Part shown: positions 17,670 to 24,905 of the stretch, piece after piece
Position numbering within the stretch: the stretch's first letter is position 1
Layout: every line of letters starts with the position of its first letter
Assembly: GCF_900141745.1 (NCBI RefSeq)
Contig: NZ_FSRM01000001.1
Location: forward strand, 3,286,001-3,350,000
Reading direction: 5' to 3'
DNA length: 64,000 bases
Source: Paraburkholderia phenazinium
GTDB lineage: Bacteria; Pseudomonadota; Gammaproteobacteria; Burkholderiales; Burkholderiaceae
Translations under genes and position numbers: made by a program
The notes under the pieces: model-generated
Seen by the model: the letters and a program-made list of their open reading frames with translations, nothing else
Told to the model about the DNA's origin: nothing
Database searches by the model: none

Positions 17670-19026
17670 TGAAGCCCCCGCCAAAACCACCGCCACTGCC
17701 GCCAAAACCGCTGAACCGGCCGGATGGTTCAGGCGAGCCACCCAGCGCCTGTCTGAAGCGCACCAGCTTCGGCGAATGCGGATGGATGCCGAGCGAAGTC
17801 CAGTTATCGATCTCTTCGCCATCCTGAGCGGTTATCGGCTCGTAGCGATACAGCTCCTGAGTGGCGATGATGTTGTCGGACAGACCCGTTACTTCGGTAA
17901 CCGAAAGAATCCGTCGACGCCCGTTCGAGAGGCGGCCGATCTGCACGATAAAGTCGATCGCATTGGCGATCTGCCGGCGCAGGCTCGACTCGGTGCCCTG
18001 AAAGCCCGCAAAACCCGCCAGCATTTCGAGCCGGTACAGACACTCGCGAGGCGAGCTCGCGTGCACCGTGCCCATCGAGCCGTCGTGGCCCGTGTTCATC
18101 GCCTGCAGCATTTCGAGCACCTCGCCGCCGCGCACTTCGCCGACGATGATGCGGTCCGGACGCATCCGCAAGGTGTTACGCAGCAGGTCGCGAATCGACA
18201 CCACGCCGGCGCCATCGAAGCCTCCCGGGCGGCTTTCGAGCCGCACCACATGCGGATGGTTCAGCGAGAGCTCTGCCGTGTCCTCGATCGTCACCACGCG
18301 CTCTGCTTCGGGAATGTGGAAGGCGAGCGCGTTGAGCAGCGAAGTCTTGCCCGAGCTCGTGCCGCCCGACACCAGCACGTTGCAGCGCGCGGCCACTGCC
18401 GCTTCGAGCAGCGCACCGATTTCCGGACTGTATGTGCCGTTGCCGAGCAGATCGTCGGGACGCAGCGGGTCCTTGCGGAATTTGCGGATCGAGACGATCG
18501 GCCCATCGATCGAAAGCGGTTCGATCACGACGTTCACGCGCCCGCCGTTGGGCAGGCGCGCGTCGACCATCGGATTCGATTCGTCGAGACGCCGCCCGAT
18601 CGGCGCAAGAATGCGCCGCACGATGCGAAGCAGATGGGCGTTGTCGGCAAAGCGCACCGGGATTTTCGTCAGGATGCCGTGGCGCGACACATACACGTCG
18701 TTGTAGCCGTTGATCAGGATGTCTTCGACCGCTGCGTCGTTGAGCAGGTCCTCGATCGGGCCGAAGCCCGCGAGTTCCTTGGTCAGCGCTTCGGCAATCA
18801 GCCGCACCTCGCTCTCGTTGATCGGAATCCGGCGCAGCCGTACGAAGCTGTCCATTTCCAGATCGACGAACTGGTTAATCGCATTGCGCGACCAACGGCC
18901 GAACTCCGCGCCGAGTTCCTCGATACGCGTAAGCAGATGTTCGTGCGCCGCGTTCTTGATGTCCTGGAACTGCTGGCTATGCGCAAATGAAGGCGCGTCG
19001 TCGGCAAATTCGATGTCTTTAGCCAT
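17662..19026 (-). CDS. tadA: TadA/CpaF secretion ATPase of the Flp pilus
   Basis: 454 residues of the VirB11/CpaF ATPase family, which powers Flp pilin assembly at the inner membrane. Visible motifs are Walker A GGTSSGKTSLLNAL (near residue 218), VVTIEDTAELSLNHPHVVRL (Asp box), GEVRGGEVLEMLQAMNTGHD (Walker B region) and the His-box stretch GSMGTVHASSPRE. The C-terminus is Gly/Phe-rich (FGGSGGGFGGGFNV), an unusual low-complexity end. The start at 19026 lies 3 bp after the tadZ stop. The tadB start overlaps its last codons. Confidence 0.95.
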   Translation of the reverse strand: MAKDIEFADDAPSFAHSQQFQDIKNAAHEHLLTRIEELGAEFGRWSRNAINQFVDLEMDSFVRLRRIPINESEVRLIAEALTKELAGFGPIEDLLNDAAVEDILINGYNDVYVSRHGILTKIPVRFADNAHLLRIVRRILAPIGRRLDESNPMVDARLPNGGRVNVVIEPLSIDGPIVSIRKFRKDPLRPDDLLGNGTYSPEIGALLEAAVAARCNVLVSGGTSSGKTSLLNALAFHIPEAERVVTIEDTAELSLNHPHVVRLESRPGGFDGAGVVSIRDLLRNTLRMRPDRIIVGEVRGGEVLEMLQAMNTGHDGSMGTVHASSPRECLYRLEMLAGFAGFQGTESSLRRQIANAIDFIVQIGRLSNGRRRILSVTEVTGLSDNIIATQELYRYEPITAQDGEEIDNWTSLGIHPHSPKLVRFRQALGGSPEPSGRFSGFGGSGGGFGGGFNV

Positions 19027-19029
19027 CGT

Positions 19030-20271
19030 CTATGACCGCTTGTTTGAGGTTGGAATGAAGCGCTTGAGCGCACCGAGTGCCGACTTGCCACGTGCCTGCG
19101 CTGCCGCTTTCGCCTCACCGCCGAGCCGCTCGACGAGCGGTTCGAGCGCGCGCACATACGGGTCGCGGGCGGATGCGTCGACTAGCAGATGTCCCTGATT
19201 GACCGACTGCCCGAGCGCCACGCGGCGCTCCGGCAAGGTACCGAGCAAGGGGATGTCGAGACGTTGCGCGATCTGCGTAGCCGAGAGGCCGAGATCCGGA
19301 TCGAACTTGTTGACAAGCAGGTGCACCTGACTGACGTCCACGCCTTCTTCGCGCAACGCGTCGAGTACACCGACCGCCGAGACGATCGACGCCACGCCTT
19401 GATCGCAGAGCAGCCAGGTTTCATCCGCGGCCTGCACGACGTGTGCGATGAACTCGCTGTTGGTGAAGCCGCCCAGGTCGATGATCTGCTGGTCGAAGAA
19501 CGCGCGCAGGCGGTTCAGAAGACTGATCGAACTCGAGTACGACACTTCGCGCATGTCGGTCAGGTTCGGCGGCAGCGACGTGAGTGCAAGACCGCTCGGA
19601 TGATGCGATAGCGCCGTGTGGACGAAGGTCTGATCGAAGCGGCGCAGATTGCGCACGGCATCGACGAAATTGAATTCGCTGCGCGTGTTGAGCAGCAGCG
19701 AGCCGTCGCCGGCTGGCAGGCCCAGGTCGAATAACGCGGTCTGCCGCCCCTGCGCGGCGTCGCGCCGGTGCAGCAAGGCGGAGAGGTTGGCTGCGAGCGT
19801 GCTGACGCCCATGCCGACTCGTGCGCCGAGCAGGACCGTCACATGGCCATGCCGGCTGACCGGCTCGACCAGGTTGTCGAGCACCTGGCGCGTGATGCGC
19901 AACGCGTCTTCCGCGGGCGCCGACAGATCGATGAAATCGCGCACGCCCACGCGCAGCGCAGCGAGCGCACCCTCAGGTTCGCCAAGCGAGCCCACGGCGA
20001 CAATCTGCAGCCCCGGATAGGCCGCCCGCGCCGCACTGGTCGCGGCGCTTGCGGCGGCAGCGCGGCCGCCCGAAAAATCGACAAAAACCACCGACGGATT
20101 GAGCGTCGCGATGCGTTGCGTGAGCATCGACGGGTCGAGCGACACCCGTTCGACCGCACCCGCCGCCACGAGGGTATCGGTCAACCATTGGACGTGCTCG
20201 TCGGCCAGCGATGCGAACACGAAATAATCGGTGATCACCCGTTCAGTCAATGAATGCGTTCTCGCGTTCAT
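19030..20271 (-). CDS. tadZ: TadZ/CpaE-like localisation ATPase with altered Walker A
   Basis: 413 residues: an N-terminal receiver-like domain (VFVDFSGG) and a C-terminal MinD/ParA-type domain (VTVLLGARVGMGVSTLAANL near residue 140; LFDLGLPAGDGSLLLNT; IIDLGGFTNSEF). TadZ proteins place the Tad machinery at its cellular site. The deviant Walker A has Arg where the signature Lys is expected (GARVGMGVST), so ATP hydrolysis may be reduced. ATG 20271 is chosen because aagga lies 8 nt upstream; ATG 20280 is too close to that site. The gene precedes tadA by 3 bp. Confidence 0.9.
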   Translation of the reverse strand: MNARTHSLTERVITDYFVFASLADEHVQWLTDTLVAAGAVERVSLDPSMLTQRIATLNPSVVFVDFSGGRAAAASAATSAARAAYPGLQIVAVGSLGEPEGALAALRVGVRDFIDLSAPAEDALRITRQVLDNLVEPVSRHGHVTVLLGARVGMGVSTLAANLSALLHRRDAAQGRQTALFDLGLPAGDGSLLLNTRSEFNFVDAVRNLRRFDQTFVHTALSHHPSGLALTSLPPNLTDMREVSYSSSISLLNRLRAFFDQQIIDLGGFTNSEFIAHVVQAADETWLLCDQGVASIVSAVGVLDALREEGVDVSQVHLLVNKFDPDLGLSATQIAQRLDIPLLGTLPERRVALGQSVNQGHLLVDASARDPYVRALEPLVERLGGEAKAAAQARGKSALGALKRFIPTSNKRS

Positions 20272-20284
20272 GTTGGACATCCTT

Positions 20285-20422
20285 TTACGGCATCGGCCAG
20301 ACAGCGGCCGATTCGTACTGCGCACTGCCACGGTTGAACGGCAACGACATACCGCCCTGCTCGTCCTTCCGGTTCGTCACATCGCACGGCACGCACCGCG
20401 CGACGCTTCGAACCACGTTCAC
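20285..20422 (-). CDS. Possible 45-residue coupled ORF between rcpA and tadZ
   Basis: Between the rcpA stop and the tadZ start is an open frame that begins with GTG overlapping the rcpA stop (GTGA) and ends TAA directly ahead of the tadZ Shine-Dalgarno. The product starts MNVVRSVARCVPCDVTNRKD and ends YESAAVWPMP; it has two cysteines (CVPC) and no signal peptide. Start and stop positions fit translational coupling across the operon. Against it: short length, GTG start, no recognisable family. It may instead be plain spacer. Confidence 0.35.
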   Translation of the reverse strand: MNVVRSVARCVPCDVTNRKDEQGGMSLPFNRGSAQYESAAVWPMP

Positions 20423-21873
20423 TTCGAGAACCCCGGCGCCGCGTCCGGCGACGCCACACCGCCCAGCAACGCACGCCAGACCGGCCCGTCGCGCTGCTCC
20501 GACAGCTCGCCGGGCGTCGATGGGAGTGCCGCTCCTTTCGCGATCGGCGAGACCAGATGCGGGGTCACGATAATCACCAGCTCCTCGTCGTTCTGCGAGT
20601 AGCTCATGTTCTTGAAGAACGCGCCGATGATCGGCAGATCGCCGAGCAACGGCACTTTCGACACATTCGAGACCGTCTGGCGATCGATCAGGCCACCGAT
20701 CACAAAGCTCTCACCGTCCCCCAGTTCCACCGTGGTATCCGCGCGCCGCGTCGTGATGGCCGGCACCGAGACGCTGTCGATCGTGATCGCGTTCGTAAAG
20801 TCCAGCGCACTCGCTTCCGGGGCCACCTTCAATGCGATCCGGTCGGGGCTCAGGACAGTCGGCGTCAACGTCAGGCCGACACCATACGGCTTGTATTCGA
20901 TCGACACGGTCCCAAGTCCTTGCGGCACCGGAACGGGAATCTCGCCGCCCGCAAGAAAGCTCGCGCTCTGGCCTGACAAGGCGACGAGCGTCGGCTCCGC
21001 AAGCACGCGCGCAAGGTTGTTGCTCTCCATCAGACTCAGGTCGGCGCCGATACCGTGCGTGACCGAGTTGAACACCAGATTGAAGGCCGATGAGATCGGC
21101 GTGGTCGAGTTGAACGAAGGTGACGAGCCGAACGTTGCCGATGTCAGCGACGACGGAGCAAACGAGCCAAACGTGAAGCCGTTGTTCTGCTTCAGGATGT
21201 TCAGACCGATCTCCTTGAGCACAGATCGGCTGAATTCGACCACCCGTACATCGACCTGCACGACCGAGCGCGTCGCTACCGTCGAAGCGTCTACCACGTT
21301 CGCACCACCTCCGCCCGCTGCGCCAGCAGCAGATCCGCCGCCCCTGCCGTAGCTGCTGCCCTTGCCTCCCGCGCCCGCGTCGGCCCCGCCGTTCAGGCCA
21401 CTGCCGAGAGACGCAGCACGAGCGCGCGCTTCGGCTTCAGCGACCGCAACCGCGCGCTGATGTTGTTCCATCGACGCAGCCGAACCGGAAATCACCGCCG
21501 TATCACCCGACGTCTTCACGTTCGGCGAGCCGGGCCCCAACAGCGCGCCCGATGCCGTCGTGCTCACGTTGACCGTGTAGGTCATTGGCGCGTCCTGGTT
21601 GCGCTCCCACAACATTACGTTGGTGGTGCCTGGAGACTTACCGATCAGCAGCACGCCCCCGCGCTTGTCGCCTTTGATGATCAGCACGTCCGCCACGCTC
21701 GGGTCGCCGATCGCGATCCTCTGCAAACTGTGGCCAAGCGCCAGCGACTGCTGCGAGCCCACTGTGATATCGACTGTCCGCGCGCCGTTCTCCGCATGAC
21801 CAGCCGGCGATATGACAAGCGACGCCGCGCAGAGCCACGCCGCGATCCCACCTGCAAAAATCCGTTTTTTCAT
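20419..21873 (-). CDS. rcpA: RcpA/CpaC-like secretin of the Flp pilus
   Basis: 484 residues with a signal peptide (FAGGIAAWLCAASLVISPAGHA). The N-terminal pilus-secretin domain (AIGDPSVADVLIIKGDKRGG; IGKSPGTTNVMLWERN) is followed by a Gly-rich linker of roughly 40 residues (about 165-205) and the secretin domain (RVLAEPTLVALSGQSASFLA; GGEIPVPVPQGLGTV; VPLLGDLPIIGAFF). It forms the outer-membrane channel for the pilus. ATG at 21873 places the signal peptide correctly; the Shine-Dalgarno is weak. The Gly-rich insert interrupts a region that is usually shorter, as far as I recall. Confidence 0.92.
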   Translation of the reverse strand: MKKRIFAGGIAAWLCAASLVISPAGHAENGARTVDITVGSQQSLALGHSLQRIAIGDPSVADVLIIKGDKRGGVLLIGKSPGTTNVMLWERNQDAPMTYTVNVSTTASGALLGPGSPNVKTSGDTAVISGSAASMEQHQRAVAVAEAEARARAASLGSGLNGGADAGAGGKGSSYGRGGGSAAGAAGGGGANVVDASTVATRSVVQVDVRVVEFSRSVLKEIGLNILKQNNGFTFGSFAPSSLTSATFGSSPSFNSTTPISSAFNLVFNSVTHGIGADLSLMESNNLARVLAEPTLVALSGQSASFLAGGEIPVPVPQGLGTVSIEYKPYGVGLTLTPTVLSPDRIALKVAPEASALDFTNAITIDSVSVPAITTRRADTTVELGDGESFVIGGLIDRQTVSNVSKVPLLGDLPIIGAFFKNMSYSQNDEELVIIVTPHLVSPIAKGAALPSTPGELSEQRDGPVWRALLGGVASPDAAPGFSK

Positions 21874-21913
21874 ATTCTTATGGACGCGACTGGCCGCCCG
21901 CTCCCTGAAACCT

Positions 21914-22858
21914 TTATCGGGCGACCGTTTCGGCACGCCCACCCCGAATGACCTCAATATTGTCGACCGGCGCGGCGGCGACCCGCGTAACCGGGCGGGC
22001 AATGTGCGGCGCAGCTTGTGGTCGCGCTGCTACGTTGCCCCCGGCGCCGGACAATTCATCGAGCGCCACGCCCGCTGCAGCGCGCGTGGAATCCTGTGTC
22101 GCATCCCCGGCTGGCGCATTGGCGGAGATTTTCACCACACCTGTGGGCGGCGCAAAAGCATTCGGATCGACTACTTCGTCATCCTTCGGATTGCGTAGTG
22201 CGAAGATGAGACGTCCGGAGGTTTCGGCCAGCGAAAGTTCGTCGATATCGGCGACCGGTACCGCAAGTACTGCTGTGCGCACCATGCCGTTCGCGTCGCC
22301 CGGGTTGTCGGCTCCCGGCGTCGCGTTGCCGAATGCGAGCACACGCACCTTCGACATCAGGAGTCGTGCCTGGCTCCGGTCGATTTCAGCACCACTGCCA
22401 TTGCCGTTACCCGCATTGCTGTCACGCTTCAGCGTGAAGAACACGTCGACGAAATTGCCTGGTCGCAGGCGGTTGCCAACTGCGTTGCTTTCATCGACGC
22501 GCACCGCTACCGCGCGCTGCCCCGGGTCGATCCGCTCGGCAAGTCCCGACGACAGCTGAGCTTCGAGTACCGGCGACTCAGGACCGATATCCGACGTCGG
22601 CACACGTCCGGCCAGCATCGACGGATCGACGAACGCTCCATTCGGATTGATCGGCAGCGACTGGACGCGCAACGCATCGACGGTGATTGGCTTGCCAGCG
22701 GGCAGCACACGCGTCGCCACTACGACGGGGAACGTCGCTTGTGCGGTCTGCACAACCGGATGCGATACAGGCCGGCGTGACAGGGTCCACGCAAAAATGC
22801 CGAGCAGCAGTGCGAGCGCAATCAGGACACCTGCCAGGATTCGAGTCAGATTCGGCAT
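21914..22858 (-). CDS. rcpC: RcpC/CpaB-like Flp pilus assembly protein
   Basis: 314 residues: an N-terminal membrane anchor (ILAGVLIALALLLGIFAWTL), a SAF domain (RVLPAGKPITVDALRVQSLP, about residues 52-110) and a second conserved region (AVAVRVDESNAVGNRLRPGN, then FVDVFFTLK), followed by a variable tail. CpaB/RcpC proteins are periplasmic components associated with the secretin. The ATG at 22858 begins MPNLTRILAG directly ahead of the hydrophobic segment. It is 40 bp upstream of rcpA in the same direction and 91 bp after tadE. Confidence 0.9.
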   Translation of the reverse strand: MPNLTRILAGVLIALALLLGIFAWTLSRRPVSHPVVQTAQATFPVVVATRVLPAGKPITVDALRVQSLPINPNGAFVDPSMLAGRVPTSDIGPESPVLEAQLSSGLAERIDPGQRAVAVRVDESNAVGNRLRPGNFVDVFFTLKRDSNAGNGNGSGAEIDRSQARLLMSKVRVLAFGNATPGADNPGDANGMVRTAVLAVPVADIDELSLAETSGRLIFALRNPKDDEVVDPNAFAPPTGVVKISANAPAGDATQDSTRAAAGVALDELSGAGGNVAARPQAAPHIARPVTRVAAAPVDNIEVIRGGRAETVAR

Positions 22859-22949
22859 GAGGAGCCGCCTGATTGTTCGGGTTCGAACCCGCCTGAGCGC
22901 AGCTCAGGCAGCCGAGACGAGACCGGAAAGGAAAGAGCGAACGCGTACA

Positions 22950-23447
22950 TCACAGTATGTTTTCCGGGTTGAGTTGCACCATCGCACTGCTTACCAATGA
23001 AGCAGGCAACACAAAGCCTGTCAGCGGCAAATTTGGCACGAGCGGATTGTCTGCGTAGTCGTAGGTGAGCGTCACGTTGACACAATCCATCGTTGCGTCA
23101 TAACTACATGTCGTCCCGCTTGACACACACTTCGCCTTGCTGATCAATGACGCGACCATATTGCTTGCCGCGGTGCATGCTGCGGCCGTACGCGCAGCAA
23201 GCGCGTTGGCCGTGCTGGTGGCCGTCTGGTAGTTCAGCGCGGCGCGTGCGCCCTCTTCCGCCGCCAAGGTCAGGTTCTGCTGCGCGACGAAGATCAGGCT
23301 GAACGTGACGATGCCGTAAAGAATCACGAAGAACAGCGGAAAAATCATCGCAAACTCCACCGCAGCGGTACCACCTTCACGGCGCGAGCGCAATTGTGCC
23401 CTTCGCACATCGGAGCGGGAATTCGGTTTATCAGTTATCCTTTTCAT
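22950..23447 (-). CDS. tadE: TadE-like pseudopilin
   Basis: 165 residues with the TadE signature: a basic N-terminus (RAQLRSRREG), then GTAAVEFAMIFPLFFVILYG, a hydrophobic helix with the Glu expected near +5 after processing, then AEEGARAALNYQ. Four cysteines in the C-terminal part could form disulphides. TadE proteins are minor pilins processed by the Tad prepilin peptidase. ATG at 23447 overlaps the tadV stop (ATGA), deciding the start. No separate tadF is present in the cluster. Confidence 0.9.
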   Translation of the reverse strand: MKRITDKPNSRSDVRRAQLRSRREGGTAAVEFAMIFPLFFVILYGIVTFSLIFVAQQNLTLAAEEGARAALNYQTATSTANALAARTAAACTAASNMVASLISKAKCVSSGTTCSYDATMDCVNVTLTYDYADNPLVPNLPLTGFVLPASLVSSAMVQLNPENIL

Positions 23448-23941
23448 TTCACGCTCACAGCGAGCGCCTGCAAACCCATCCAGGCGATGGCCGGCACCGT
23501 CAGGCAGGCCGCATATGGCGTAGCACGCTTGCCGCCCAACTCGAAGGTCGGCTCGCCCACGCGGCCTATCGCGGCAAGCCCGGTGCGGGTAGTGATCAGC
23601 AACCAGACCGCATGACAAGCCGCCATCAAGCTCGCGGCGATCCACAGTCCAAGCAGCGCATGCATGCCACACCAGGCACCGAGCACCGCAAAAACCTTTA
23701 CGTCGGCAGCGCCCATCACGCCCAGCGCGAAGAAGGGCAACAGCGCGCACAGGCCAACGAGCGCACCGAGTGCCGCTTGGGTAATCGAGATATTGAATGG
23801 ACCATGATCGAGCACCGCGCACGCCAATGCTGCTACCAATCCGGCAACGACGAGCGCATTCGAGACGCGGCGACTGCGGCAATCGCATACGGCAACGACT
23901 GCACCCCAGACGGCGAACAAGAAATCGCTGAGCAGATTCAT
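23444..23941 (-). CDS. tadV: TadV/CpaA prepilin peptidase
   Basis: 165 residues, polytopic, matching the short A24 prepilin peptidases of Tad loci. The first catalytic aspartate is in VCDCRSRRVSN (about residue 20) and the second in the GxGD-like motif GVMGAADVKVFAVLG, here GAAD rather than GxGD with Gly. It cleaves Flp prepilin and the pseudopilins at the inner membrane. ATG at 23941 gives the usual length and starts MNLLSDFLFAVWG. The gene lies between flp and tadE, and overlaps tadE by four bases. Confidence 0.9.
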   Translation of the reverse strand: MNLLSDFLFAVWGAVVAVCDCRSRRVSNALVVAGLVAALACAVLDHGPFNISITQAALGALVGLCALLPFFALGVMGAADVKVFAVLGAWCGMHALLGLWIAASLMAACHAVWLLITTRTGLAAIGRVGEPTFELGGKRATPYAACLTVPAIAWMGLQALAVSVK

Positions 23942-24090
23942 ATGGGACTCGACGGGCGTGACAAGCCGATGCGGGCTGCAATCGCAACCCGCATCTGTCA
24001 AATTGGCAATGCTCTTAAGAAGCGCGCGAAGTCACCCGGCCCGCAAGCCGACACGCGCTTATAGGAACTGCTGCCACCGACCCCTACGAA

Positions 24091-24252
24091 TTAGAGAGCC
24101 GCGACAATGTCACCGAACACGGTCGCTAACTTGCTCTCGACGCTGTTCAAGCTGGTGACAAGTACAACCGCGATCAATCCGGCGATGAGTGCATACTCAA
24201 TCGCCGTAACCCCGTTGTTTTCTCTCAGGAATTTCGTTGTGAACTTTTTCAT
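24091..24252 (-). CDS. flp: Flp/Fap-type major pilin
   Basis: 53 residues, typical of Flp pilins. The leader KKFTTKFLRENNG precedes VTAIEYALIAGLIAVVLVTS, with the conserved Glu-Tyr pair at +5/+6 after cleavage behind Gly. A Shine-Dalgarno gagggcg precedes the ATG at 24252; a longer frame to 24297 lacks one. It is the first gene of the leftward Tad cluster and the pilus subunit. A 149-bp gap to tadV may allow partial termination or processing, which would match the need for much more pilin than machinery. Confidence 0.93.
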   Translation of the reverse strand: MKKFTTKFLRENNGVTAIEYALIAGLIAVVLVTSLNSVESKLATVFGDIVAAL

Positions 24253-24465
24253 TTTCGCCCTCGGAACTTCAGTATATCGTTTGTATTCACGCTGCACGTG
24301 ATGAAGGTCCGGTCAGTGCCGTGGCCGATGATTCTCTCGTTCATCGACACCGGGTCTTTTGCACTGCCACACCATTTTCATCGCAGCCGGCTTCAAAGGA
24401 TCAGGTTTCGTTTGGCCGTCTGTTCGATATCGCACCTCCCTCGTCAAACTTCGATGCTCCTGGCT

Positions 24466-24494
24466 TTTATAGCGTACCAATCGTATTAAAGCAA
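24466..24494 (-). promoter_or_regulatory. Candidate sigma-70 promoter for flp
   Basis: On the minus strand TTGCTT (24489-24494), a 17-bp spacer and TATAAA (24466-24471) resemble -35 and -10 elements. The -35 is a half match. It would give a leader of about 205 nt ahead of flp. Confidence 0.35.
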
Positions 24495-24652
24495 TTGTCC
24501 GTTGCGCGCTTGGTACTATTTTGTTTTAAGCCGGGTGTCCATCTAGATTAACGGCACTTCGTGCGTTGCAGCACATAGGACTAACCATAGGTTAGATTCG
24601 CTGCACTAAATATCTGTTTGAACAGGTCGTTTCAAGCAACGTCACTGCTCTC

Positions 24653-24699
24653 ACGTTACGCATCCCACCGTAACGTCGAATCCGGATCGTTACGTTACG
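24653..24699. promoter_or_regulatory. Candidate activator-binding sites (UAS), three ACGTTACG copies
   Basis: ACGTTACG occurs at 24653-24660 and 24692-24699, and inverted (CGTAACGT) at 24669-24676. The first two form a perfect inverted repeat with 8-bp spacer. They lie 142-188 bp upstream of the -24 element, the usual location for enhancer sites of sigma-54 activators. They are about 400 bp from flp and could also serve that direction. Confidence 0.5.
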
Positions 24700-24840
24700 C
24701 GAGTTCCGAAACCGATTTACTAAAGCGCGCATCCCGCGTCATTTCGATTCGACAAACACTCCATCAACCACAAGCAAGCCCGCGCTGCGCCTTGCTCGCA
24801 GCGATTAAAACAAAAGGCCCCACGCATTATGCAGTTGAAA

Positions 24841-24856
24841 TGGCACGGCTGTTGCA
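24841..24856 (+). promoter_or_regulatory. Sigma-54 (RpoN) -24/-12 promoter
   Basis: TGGCACGGCTGTTGCA matches the consensus TGGCAC-N5-TTGCA exactly, with the invariant GG and GC separated by 10 bp. Transcription would begin near 24868, about 38 nt before the lipoprotein ATG at 24906. The sigma-54 activator encoded at the far end of the adjacent Tad cluster is the obvious candidate regulator. Confidence 0.85.
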
Positions 24857-24905
24857 GAGGTAGGCACGCAGCACTACCCAACAACACATGCGATCCGAGG
24901 GCGAC

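Larger units (their letters stand above)
24253..24905. other. Divergent regulatory region between flp and the lipoprotein genes
   Basis: A 653-bp stretch with lower GC than its surroundings and no supportable gene. It holds the candidate flp promoter (24466-24494), three ACGTTACG copies (24653-24699) and a sigma-54 promoter (24841-24856). These are listed separately. I found no -24/-12 element in the flp direction. Confidence 0.7.

Noticed and set aside
24253..24500. A sigma-54 promoter for flp on the minus strand
   Set aside because: Partial TGGTAC and TGGCAG matches lack the -12 GC at correct spacing.
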